Part shown: positions 8,123 to 15,081 of the stretch, piece after piece
Position numbering within the stretch: position 1 is the first letter of the stretch
How the letters are laid out: the number at the start of each line of letters is the position of its first letter
NCBI GenBank assembly: GCA_022508785.1
Contig: JAFLUN010000008.1
Coordinates: 4,563-38,596, forward strand
Direction: 5' to 3'
DNA from: Oscillospiraceae bacterium
GTDB taxonomy: Bacteria > Bacillota > Clostridia > Oscillospirales > Acutalibacteraceae
DNA length: 34,034 bases
Translations under genes and position numbers: made by a program
The notes under the pieces: model-generated
What the model saw: only the letters and a program-made list of their open reading frames with translations
Database searches by the model: none
What the model was told of the DNA's origin: nothing

Positions 8123-9172
8123 GTGAAAGGAATAAAAATAGGCGTAGATTTTGGTTCATATTCGCTCAGAATGTGCACTGAGAACAAACCGAATGCCGTT
8201 GATGAACTGTCTGCTGCTGCATTCGCCTCTGACAGCGGTACGCCGATTGCTTACGGAAAGAGGGCAGATTCTCTTGACGGCAGAACGGATACGAATATTT
8301 CAATTACAAAAATGATAAAGGGCGGCGTAATTTCGGATTTTACTTACGCCGAAAAAATTCTTACTGCTTACATTTCTAAGGTTTGTGGAAACAGAATATA
8401 TAAACCCAATGTTCTTGTATCTCTGCCTTTTGATGTTACAAGTATTGAAAAGAAAGTTTTTCTTGATGCAGTAACGCGGGCAGGAGCAGGAAGAGCCTGT
8501 CTTGTTGAGGGTATTTTAGCATCGGCTTTGGGGTGCGGTATTTCTCAGGAAAAAATGGGCGGAAGAATGGTAATTGATTTAGGTCACGAGACAACTGAAA
8601 TCGGAATTATTTCTATGGGAACGATTGCGGCGGCATCAACAGTCCGCCACGGCAGTTTTGACATTGATAATGCAATCATTAAGCACTTTAAAAAGGACAG
8701 AGATATCATTATCGGTCCACATACTGCACGCTTTATTAAACACAATATTGCCTCTGCCATGAAGCGTGACTGTGAGCTGTCACTTATGGTTTCGGGAAAA
8801 AGCGGAGTTGATGAAATGCCTATTTCCTTTGAGGTGACATCAAGTGAAATTTTTCCTTTTGTCGATGAACAAATTTCATTACTTATTTCAGAAATACATT
8901 CGAATTTGCAAAAAATCTCACCTGAGCTTTTAAGTGATGCCGCTGACCACGGAATTACTCTTTGCGGCGGCGGAGTTCTGCTGTTTGATATTGCGCAAAG
9001 GTTTGAAAAAGACCTTGGTATGCGTTGCTTGGTAGCAGAAAACCCCGAAAAAGCGAGAATTAACGGTATTCACATAATAATGAGAGATGATGAAATAATT
9101 GAAAACAACGGTTATCAGTTCATCTTTAAAGACGATATCCGTGACAGACTAAAACGATTTGATAAAATATAA
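8123..9172 (+). CDS. Divergent MreB-family actin-like protein
   Basis: This 349-residue protein has the actin-like ATPase fold of the MreB/Mbl family, whose members form membrane-bound filaments guiding cell-wall synthesis. Matching blocks are IGVDFGSYS (6-14, phosphate 1), GVISDFTYAEKILTAYI, VLVSLPFDVTSIEKKVFLDA, VEGILASALGCG, GSFDIDNAIIKHF and GITLCGGGVLLFDI (277-290, adenosine site). The phosphate-2 loop reads DLGHETTEI (152-160) where canonical MreB has a glycine-rich DIGGGTTEV. Sequence drift is high overall, so it may be a specialised paralogue rather than the main MreB. The GTG at 8123 has an excellent AAAGGAGG site. It follows typA closely, and the RodA-type gene is divergent nearby, consistent with an envelope role. 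A generic Hsp70/actin-fold ATPase is the alternative. Confidence 0.8.
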   Translation: MKGIKIGVDFGSYSLRMCTENKPNAVDELSAAAFASDSGTPIAYGKRADSLDGRTDTNISITKMIKGGVISDFTYAEKILTAYISKVCGNRIYKPNVLVSLPFDVTSIEKKVFLDAVTRAGAGRACLVEGILASALGCGISQEKMGGRMVIDLGHETTEIGIISMGTIAAASTVRHGSFDIDNAIIKHFKKDRDIIIGPHTARFIKHNIASAMKRDCELSLMVSGKSGVDEMPISFEVTSSEIFPFVDEQISLLISEIHSNLQKISPELLSDAADHGITLCGGGVLLFDIAQRFEKDLGMRCLVAENPEKARINGIHIIMRDDEIIENNGYQFIFKDDIRDRLKRFDKI

Positions 9173-9192
9173 TTTTAAACTCATATACGAAG

Positions 9193-9228
9193 AAAATGCA
9201 GCGGTTTTAGAAACTGCTGCATTTTTTG
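9193..9228. terminator. Rho-independent terminator after the MreB-like gene
   Basis: A 15-base stem (9193-9207 with 9211-9225, including a G-U pair) with a TAG loop is followed by a T run ending at 9227. It stands 20 bases after the plus-strand stop and 15 before the asnB stop. The A-rich left side also gives a weaker U tract for asnB, so it may work both ways. Confidence 0.85.
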
Positions 9229-9241
9229 ACTATTTATTATA

Positions 9242-11071
9242 TTATTTAACCGTTAAATGGAATTTTTCCATCCAATAGTTGATTTGAATGAAATATGCTA
9301 TTGTCTGCGGAGTTGTCATAAGCTGACCGTACCAAGGCTCTGCCCGCTTTGCTTTTAACAGTTCTTCAAGGGAATCCTTTTTAATAAAGCTTAAAACGGG
9401 CGCATTGGGGTTTGATATAATATCCGATAAGATTTCACTTACTGCTTTTAAGTAATTGGGATTGTGCGTTTTCGGATACGGGCTTTTCTTGCGCCATAAA
9501 ACCTCATTGGGCAAAATGTCCTTAACTGCTTCACGCAGTAATCCTTTTTCGTATGATTTGTAATCCTTGTATTCCCATGGTACAGTGTAAAGATATTCTG
9601 CAATTCTGTAATCGCAAAACGGCACTCTTACTTCAAGGGCTGAGTACATACTCATTCTGTCCTTGCGGTCAAGAAGAGTTTGCATAAACCATTCAAGATT
9701 TAGCTTCATCATTTCCTTCATACGCGATTCCGTCTGATTAAGTCCCGGAACTTTTGAGGTATTGATTATTGTATTTTTATACCGTTCTGCAACATATTCC
9801 CTCGCATTTGGCAGTTTGACGTCATCTTTAATAAAGCTTGCTCTGTAATCTGTTGACTGCGCCCACGGGAAACCGTTTATCATTCGTATTTCTTTATCTC
9901 TGTACCAGGGGTATCCGCCGAAAATTTCATCAGCGCATTCGCCCGAGAGTGCTACCGTACATTCCTTTTTTATTTCCTTACAAAAAGCGAGCAGGGAAGA
10001 GTCCACATCAGACATACCCGGCAAGTCTCTTGCATCAACAGCTTCAAAAAGTGCATTTACAACATCTTCTGTGTCAAGAGTAATAAGATGATGCTCACAG
10101 CCAAGGTAATCTTGCATAATTTTAATGTATTCTTCGTCGGAATTGGGCTGAAATTTGCTTTTGGTGAAATATTTTGAATTATCTTTATAGGTAACTGAAA
10201 ACGTCTTTAAAAGCTTATTCTGCTCCTTAAAATGTGTGTTTGCGACTGAAGAAATAATGCTCGAATCAAGGCCGCCTGAAAGGAACGTCCCGACAGGCAC
10301 ATCGGAAACAAGCTGTCTTGTTATTGCATCTTTAACTAAAAATCTTACTTTTTCGACAGTTTCCGGAAAGGTGTCGGTATGCTCTGTATCTTTTAAAATC
10401 CAGTATTTCCAAAATTTAAGTCCGTCTCTTGTAAAAGTTCCGCAGGTGGCAGGCTTCACTTCATTTATATTTTTAAATACACCGCATCCGGGAGTTCTGC
10501 CGGGGCCTACAAAAATTATTTCCGCGAGGGAATTTTCATCAATTTCTGCTTTTACTTTTTTGTGAGCCAGCAGTGCTTTAATTTCCGAAGCAAAAATAAA
10601 GCTGTTTCCGTCAGATGTATAAAACAAAGGCTTTACACCCATTCTGTCACGGGCAAAAAACAGCTTTTGTTCGCTCTTATCCCAAATACAAAAGGCGAAA
10701 ATACCGTTAAATTTATTTACGCAGTTTTCTTTCCACTCAATGTACGATTTAAGAATTACCTCGGTATCAGAATGTCCGTTGAATTTATGTCCTGAATTTA
10801 AAAGCTCACGCTTAATTTCCTCGGTGTTATACAATTCGCCGTTATATACGATTACATATCTTTTTTCACCGTAATCCGCCGTCATAGGCTGTTTTCCGTT
10901 CTCAATGTCGATAACGCACAGTCTTGAATGAAGCAGCGCCGCATTTTCATCAATATATTCACCTTTTTGATCAGGTCCTCTTGGGTGAAGAAGCTTTTGC
11001 ATTCTTAAAAATGAATCCTTATTGTTTGAGACTGCCCCCGAATATGATACTTCTCCTGCGATTCCGCACAT
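9242..11071 (-). CDS. asnB: Asparagine synthase (glutamine-hydrolysing)
   Basis: This 609-residue enzyme makes asparagine from aspartate, ATP and glutamine. The N-terminal glutaminase domain starts with the catalytic Cys2 (MCGIAGEV) and contains HPRGPDQKG, NGELYN and GHSDTEV. The synthetase domain has the PP-loop SGGLDSS at about residues 264-270, SGECADEIFGGYPWY and the conserved RKKSPYPK near the C-terminus. The length fits the AsnB family. The ATG is preceded by GAGGTGA. It is read alone, divergent to the GH28 gene and convergent with the MreB-like gene. I see no clear -10/-35 pair for it in the 107-base gap. Some AsnB-like proteins act on peptidoglycan or other amide substrates, but nothing here points to that. 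Confidence 0.94.
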   Translation of the reverse strand: MCGIAGEVSYSGAVSNNKDSFLRMQKLLHPRGPDQKGEYIDENAALLHSRLCVIDIENGKQPMTADYGEKRYVIVYNGELYNTEEIKRELLNSGHKFNGHSDTEVILKSYIEWKENCVNKFNGIFAFCIWDKSEQKLFFARDRMGVKPLFYTSDGNSFIFASEIKALLAHKKVKAEIDENSLAEIIFVGPGRTPGCGVFKNINEVKPATCGTFTRDGLKFWKYWILKDTEHTDTFPETVEKVRFLVKDAITRQLVSDVPVGTFLSGGLDSSIISSVANTHFKEQNKLLKTFSVTYKDNSKYFTKSKFQPNSDEEYIKIMQDYLGCEHHLITLDTEDVVNALFEAVDARDLPGMSDVDSSLLAFCKEIKKECTVALSGECADEIFGGYPWYRDKEIRMINGFPWAQSTDYRASFIKDDVKLPNAREYVAERYKNTIINTSKVPGLNQTESRMKEMMKLNLEWFMQTLLDRKDRMSMYSALEVRVPFCDYRIAEYLYTVPWEYKDYKSYEKGLLREAVKDILPNEVLWRKKSPYPKTHNPNYLKAVSEILSDIISNPNAPVLSFIKKDSLEELLKAKRAEPWYGQLMTTPQTIAYFIQINYWMEKFHLTVK

Positions 11072-11132
11072 AAAATCACCTCTATTATGTTCTTTGATAA
11101 TTTTATGCGCAAAAAAATTTAAAATTACCGTA

Positions 11133-11161
11133 TTTAAAAATAAATTGTAGTGTGATACAAT
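11133..11161 (+). promoter_or_regulatory. Predicted promoter for the GH28 gene
   Basis: TACAAT (11156-11161) carries an extended -10 element (TG one base upstream, at 11153-11154), with a weak TTTAAA (11133-11138) 17 bases before it. The ATG is only 18 bases downstream of the -10, so the leader would be very short. Confidence 0.45.
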
Positions 11162-11178
11162 AGATTTGAGGTGTTAGT

Positions 11179-12702
11179 ATGAGCCGATTTATAAATCATA
11201 TAGGTTCTTTTTTTCCGAAACTGCAAAAGGATTTCAAAATATCAAGTGATGAAATTTTTTCTGAAATATATAAAGGTGACTTTTTTGAAAATGTACCTTA
11301 TGAAAAATATATAAATTATAACATTTCTGTTCCTAAAGATAACGTTTACAGTATCATATCCTACGGCGCTGTTCCGAATGACGAAAATATAAATAACGCC
11401 GATGCAATAAATAAAGCAATATCCGTTTGCAGTGAAAACGGCGGCGGAATTGTCGCTGTTGAGGGTGGCTGTTTCACTTCAGGAACGGTATTTCTTAAAA
11501 GCGATGTAGCTCTTTATATTGCAAGAAATTCAGCGATAGTTGCCTCTCATAATCCAAAAGATTACATTGTAAATACAAAAACACCGGACAACCGTGAGGA
11601 CTACATAAAAAACGGTTTGATTCTTGCTCAAAATTGCAAGAATGTCGCTTTACTCGGTCCCGGTAAAATATGCGGTGAGGGTAACTTTTTCTCAATAAAA
11701 CCGTATTTACCGCCAAAAACCGAGCCGTTTTCCAAAACCTTAGATGTTTGGGATTTACGGCAGGAATACAGAAAACGCATTCGTTTTGCCCACAAAAGTA
11801 AATACGGATTTCTTGTGCATTTTCAGAATTGCGAGCAGGTGAGAGTTTCAAATATAATTTTGGAAAACTCCGCATTCTGGACACTTAATATAAATATGTG
11901 CAACGATGTTAAAGTAACTCATACGGTTATTAACAATAACCGTCATGTTGCAAATTCAGACGGAATTGATATTTCAGGTTCGTCAAACGTTACAGTTGAA
12001 AACTGCTTTGTTTCAACAGGGGATGACGGAATAGTTCTAAAAAATTCACACGATATTGCCTGCGACAAATCAATGAACAATATTTATGTCGGCAACTGTG
12101 AAGTAATTTCGTGCACCAATTCGTTTAAAATCGGAACTGAAAGCTCATTAGACGTTTCAGATGTTACGGTTGAAAATTGTAAATTTTACTTAACCGATAT
12201 TTTTCCTGCAGGCGCATCGGGAATTGCACTTGAATCCTGTGACGGTGCGACTGTATCAAATGTCAACATTAGAAATATTGACATTAACTCTATGGCTTGT
12301 CCTATATTTATTCGTCTTAATAACAGAAACCGTAACCGTTTACCCGAGCTTGACGGAAAAGGGGCGTTGAAAAATATAAATATTTCTGACGTTAATGCAA
12401 AAAATGCTGAAATTCCTATAATGATTATGGGCATTCCGTCACAAAAAGTTGATACAGTTACGCTAAGCAACATAAATGTAAAATATAGCAATGGAAAAGA
12501 TTACCGAGATTTTAGATTTAAAGTTCCCGAGCAGGAAAAAGAATATCCCGAAGCAAACCGTTTTAGGAATTTAAACGCCTACGGCATATATGTTCGCCAT
12601 GCAAAAAATATTTCCGTGGAAAAGTTACGGGTAATTCCGAGGGATAAAACAAAGCGTAAATTCAAAATCATAAACGACTGTGAAAACTTTTCACTAAAAT
12701 AA
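11179..12702 (+). CDS. Glycoside hydrolase family 28 (polygalacturonase-like)
   Basis: This 507-residue right-handed parallel beta-helix protein belongs to the pectin-degrading GH28 family. The Pectate_lyase_3-like start is SYGAVPNDENINNADAINKA, followed by GGGIVAVEGGCFTSGT. The catalytic region shows NSDGIDISGSSN (Asp near residue 262) and STGDDGIVLKN (two Asp near 281-282), then FKIGTES as in bacterial GH28s, and FIRLNNRNR for the substrate lysine/arginine part. No signal peptide is visible, so it is probably cytoplasmic and acts on imported galacturonide or similar oligomers, possibly as an exo-enzyme. GAGGTG lies before the ATG. No transporter or pectin locus is adjacent, so the exact substrate is open. 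Confidence 0.87.
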   Translation: MSRFINHIGSFFPKLQKDFKISSDEIFSEIYKGDFFENVPYEKYINYNISVPKDNVYSIISYGAVPNDENINNADAINKAISVCSENGGGIVAVEGGCFTSGTVFLKSDVALYIARNSAIVASHNPKDYIVNTKTPDNREDYIKNGLILAQNCKNVALLGPGKICGEGNFFSIKPYLPPKTEPFSKTLDVWDLRQEYRKRIRFAHKSKYGFLVHFQNCEQVRVSNIILENSAFWTLNINMCNDVKVTHTVINNNRHVANSDGIDISGSSNVTVENCFVSTGDDGIVLKNSHDIACDKSMNNIYVGNCEVISCTNSFKIGTESSLDVSDVTVENCKFYLTDIFPAGASGIALESCDGATVSNVNIRNIDINSMACPIFIRLNNRNRNRLPELDGKGALKNINISDVNAKNAEIPIMIMGIPSQKVDTVTLSNINVKYSNGKDYRDFRFKVPEQEKEYPEANRFRNLNAYGIYVRHAKNISVEKLRVIPRDKTKRKFKIINDCENFSLK

Positions 12703-12725
12703 AAAGAGCCGTTATGGCTCTTTTT
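12701..12725. terminator. Bidirectional terminator shared by GH28 and trmO
   Basis: AAAAAGAGCC pairs with GGCTCTTTTT around a GTTAT-type loop. The left half overlaps the GH28 stop codon and the right half contains the trmO stop and last codons. Both strands present a U run after the stem. Confidence 0.85.
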
Positions 12726-13395
12726 CCTTTTCGATTTCTGTGACTGTCAGCTTTTTACCGTTTACCTTAAATTTAATATTATACTCAGCAAATTTAATTC
12801 CGTATTCTGTTTGGTTATCTTGTTTATAAGCAGGTCTGGGGTCTTGAGAAAGAATTTTAAGTAATATATCCCGTTTTTCAGAGCCTACAACTGATAACAT
12901 ATTTTCCGAGATTTCGACATAAAGTGAATCTGAAATATCGGAAAGCGCAAAGCCGTTGTTGGCATCTTCGTGTGAATCGGCGTATTTGATATAAGGTTTA
13001 ATATCATAAATCGGAGTGCCGTTTAAAATATCGGCGCCTAAAACGGTTATTACAGGGCCTTTATCTTGTGTAAATTCAATTTTTTTTAGCTTTACCGATG
13101 AAAGCCCTATTGAATTGGGTCTAAAAGGGGAACGGGTTGCAAATACGCCCATTCGTGTGTTTCCGCCAAGCTTCGGCGGTCTTACGGTAGGCGACCATTC
13201 ACCGTGAGATTCCGAAAAATCCCACAAAAGCCACAAATAATTATACTGTTCAAGGCCCCGAAAGGCCTCTCTGTTTCTAAATTCAGGTTCAAATATGATT
13301 TTTGATTCAATGTCAATTATTCCGCTTTGCCTCGGGATTCCGAATTTTTCCGTGTAGTCGTTGTAAATTCGGGCAATTATTTTTAAATTTTCCAT
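12712..13395 (-). CDS. trmO: tRNA m6t6A37 methyltransferase TrmO (TsaA/YaeB family)
   Basis: This 227-residue protein is of the family that transfers a methyl group from S-adenosylmethionine to t6A37 of threonine-type tRNAs. The beta-barrel signature GVFATRSPFRPNSIGLS lies at residues 83-99, preceded by FRGLEQYNYLWLLWDF. It is followed by ILNGTPIYDIKPYIKYAD and the C-terminal DPRPAY motif (about 185-190) of the extended TrmO form. The length agrees with the long bacterial form. The ATG at 13395 has AGGA nine bases upstream. The gene is monocistronic and ends inside the terminator it shares with GH28, so the last residues (EKEKEP) are dictated partly by the hairpin. The specific tRNA substrate is known only from family members. 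Confidence 0.9.
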   Translation of the reverse strand: MENLKIIARIYNDYTEKFGIPRQSGIIDIESKIIFEPEFRNREAFRGLEQYNYLWLLWDFSESHGEWSPTVRPPKLGGNTRMGVFATRSPFRPNSIGLSSVKLKKIEFTQDKGPVITVLGADILNGTPIYDIKPYIKYADSHEDANNGFALSDISDSLYVEISENMLSVVGSEKRDILLKILSQDPRPAYKQDNQTEYGIKFAEYNIKFKVNGKKLTVTEIEKEKEP

Positions 13396-13502
13396 TCAAA
13401 TATTCCTATTCTGTTTATTAAAATAATTTTACCACGCAAACTTCCTTTTGTCACTATGTATAAGCTTTTGATTGAATATTTTTATTTAAAAGGGAAATAT
13501 TT

Positions 13503-13516
13503 GTAATATAAATTAC
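13503..13516. promoter_or_regulatory. Palindrome upstream of rubrerythrin, possible operator
   Basis: GTAAT at 13503-13507 and ATTAC at 13512-13516 form an inverted repeat around ATAA, immediately before the ribosome binding site, with a TAATAT -10-like hexamer inside it. The AT-rich dyad resembles peroxide-regulator (PerR) boxes in style, but its arm length and spacing do not match the consensus exactly. Confidence 0.3.
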
Positions 13517-13533
13517 GAAAGGAAGGTTTTATT

Positions 13534-14073
13534 ATGGAACTTAGAGGATCAAAAACCGAACAGAATCTCTTATCTGCATTTACTGCTGAGTCGAGAGCGA
13601 TGAATAAGTACACCTTGTATGCAGCTAAAGCAAAGCAGGACGGGTACGAGCAAATAGCCGCAATATTTAAAGAAACGGCAAATAATGAGAGAGCCCATGC
13701 TGAAATTTGGTTAAAGCAGGTAAATAACGGTGAGCTCAACGCAACTCCCGCAAACTTAAACGATGCCGCTTCAGGCGAGAATTATGAATGGGTTGATATG
13801 TACCCCGAATATGCAAAAACAGCGAGAGAAGAGGGCTTTGACCATATAGCATTTTTATTTGAAAAGGTTGCAGAAATTGAAAAAGAGCATGAAGAACGCT
13901 TCAAAAAACTTCTCACAAACATTGAAGACAGTTTGGTATTCACAAAAGAAAATGATGTAATGTGGATTTGCAGAAATTGCGGTCACATTCATTTCGGAAA
14001 AGAAGCTCCCGGTATTTGCCCCGTATGCCAAAGGGAACAGGCATTTTTTATGGTTAAAGCACAAAATTATTAA
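13534..14073 (+). CDS. Rubrerythrin
   Basis: This 179-residue non-haem iron protein reduces hydrogen peroxide in anaerobes. The N-terminal ferritin-like four-helix domain carries the diiron ligands in two Glu-rich helices: Glu19 (AESRAMNKY), Glu52 and His55 ([10 protein letters not shown]), and a second set in [12 protein letters not shown]. The C-terminus is a rubredoxin-like iron site with two CxxC pairs, CRNCG and CPVC. The length is slightly shorter than classic rubrerythrin (about 190) but complete. A strong GAAAGGAAGG site precedes the ATG. A dyad in the leader may be an operator. It points to an anaerobic lifestyle and sits near the Rex-controlled redox genes. Confidence 0.95.
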   Translation: MELRGSKTEQNLLSAFTAESRAMNKYTLYAAKAKQDGYEQIAAIFKETANNERAHAEIWLKQVNNGELNATPANLNDAASGENYEWVDMYPEYAKTAREEGFDHIAFLFEKVAEIEKEHEERFKKLLTNIEDSLVFTKENDVMWICRNCGHIHFGKEAPGICPVCQREQAFFMVKAQNY

Positions 14074-14103
14074 GAAATTTGTCTTTTTTGGGATATATTT
14101 TAA

Positions 14104-14132
14104 TTGACTTTTCTGTCGATTTATGATATATT
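14104..14132 (+). promoter_or_regulatory. Predicted sigma-A promoter for the AbrB-like gene
   Basis: TTGACT (14104-14109), 17 bases, then TATATT (14127-14132) with a TG just upstream of the -10. The leader to the ATG at 14156 would be about 17 bases. Confidence 0.6.
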
Positions 14133-14155
14133 GCATTGAAAAGGCGGTGAATTTG

Positions 14156-14407
14156 ATGAAATCTTCTAAGATAGTAAGACCTATTGACGATAACGGAAGA
14201 GTTGTTATTCCCAAACACTTGATTAAGGACATTTTTAAGGCAAGGCCTGAAGAAAATATTTCCCTTGAAGTGCTTTATACGGAAGATTCAATTATCTTAA
14301 AAAGATTTCAACCTTCCTGTTCTTTTTGTGACAGCTGTGACGATTTAAAAGAATTTAACGGAATGAAAATTTGTCCTGACTGTCTTGAGAAAATTAAACA
14401 ACTTTAA
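14156..14407 (+). CDS. AbrB/SpoVT-type DNA-binding protein with C-terminal cysteine knuckle
   Basis: This 83-residue protein has two parts. Residues 5-52 are an AbrB-type swapped-hairpin DNA-binding domain, with IVRPIDDNGRVVIPKHL and then the strand DSIILKRFQP; such proteins act as transition-state or developmental regulators. Residues 55-76 hold five cysteines (C55, C58, C61, C73, C76), which looks like a small zinc-binding knuckle. The ATG at 14156 is chosen over upstream in-frame starts because AAGGCGG lies eight bases before it and the AbrB homology begins there. It has its own promoter and ends at a terminator facing rex. Targets are unknown; autoregulation is common in the family. Confidence 0.85.
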   Translation: MKSSKIVRPIDDNGRVVIPKHLIKDIFKARPEENISLEVLYTEDSIILKRFQPSCSFCDSCDDLKEFNGMKICPDCLEKIKQL

Positions 14408-14437
14408 AAAGGAGTTTCAAAAGAAACTCCTTTTTTT
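14407..14437. terminator. Terminator between the AbrB-like gene and rex
   Basis: A perfect eight-base stem, GGAGTTTC (14411-14418) with GAAACTCC (14423-14430), has an AAAA loop, then seven Ts on the plus side and an A run on the other side. The rex stop is two bases beyond it, so it should serve both strands. Confidence 0.9.
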
Positions 14438-14438
14438 G

Positions 14439-15071
14439 TCAAAAATTTGAAATTTTGTAACTGAGCGTCATAAGACTGTCGCTTAGGTGAACGTTTTCAA
14501 CTGCAACATCGGGAAAATCCGAAGCAATATCATAATGGCTGAAATTCCAATAGCCCTTAATACCTAATTTCACAAGCTCCGGAGTAAGTTCTTTTGCGGC
14601 GGCGCTCGGAATGCACAAAACTGCAACAACAGGGTGGTTATCTTTACAAAAATCGTAAATGCCGTCTGTGTGTCTTATGGGAAGGCCGCGGATAATCTGT
14701 CCGGAAAGAGCGGCGTTTTTATCAAAAATACCTATTATATTAAAGCCTCTTTTTTCAAAGCTCATATGAAGTGCAACCGCTCTGCCCAAATTACCGGCAC
14801 CTATTAAAATCGCATTTCTCGTTTTATTGACACCTAAAATTCTGCCGATTTCTTCATAAAGACTTTCAATGTTATAACCGTAGCCTTGCTGACCGAAGCC
14901 GCCGAAGCAGTTAAGATCCTGCCTTATTTGCGATGCGGTAAATCCCATTTTAGCAGAAAGATCCTTTGAAGAAATTCTGATAATTCCCTGTTCTTTAAGT
15001 TCACCCAAAAATCTGTAATAGCGGGGGAGACGCTTAATTACTGAAATAGAAACGCCTTCAGGTTTGCTCAT
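14439..15071 (-). CDS. rex: Redox-sensing transcriptional repressor Rex
   Basis: This 210-residue homodimeric repressor senses the NADH/NAD+ ratio: it binds operators when NADH is low and releases them when NADH rises. The N-terminal winged helix (about 1-78) shows VIKRLPRYYRFL and FTASQIRQDLNCFGGFG. The C-terminal Rossmann domain has GAGNLG at residues 91-96 and the ligand-binding continuation FDKNAALSGQ. The length is normal. GAGGA lies upstream of the ATG. It starts only 10 bases after the icd stop and is therefore almost surely the third gene of an acn-icd-rex operon. This placement suggests that Rex regulates its own operon, which is supported by half-site-like repeats at the acn promoter. 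Confidence 0.94.
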   Translation of the reverse strand: MSKPEGVSISVIKRLPRYYRFLGELKEQGIIRISSKDLSAKMGFTASQIRQDLNCFGGFGQQGYGYNIESLYEEIGRILGVNKTRNAILIGAGNLGRAVALHMSFEKRGFNIIGIFDKNAALSGQIIRGLPIRHTDGIYDFCKDNHPVVAVLCIPSAAAKELTPELVKLGIKGYWNFSHYDIASDFPDVAVENVHLSDSLMTLSYKISNF

Positions 15072-15081
15072 ATCTGTATCC

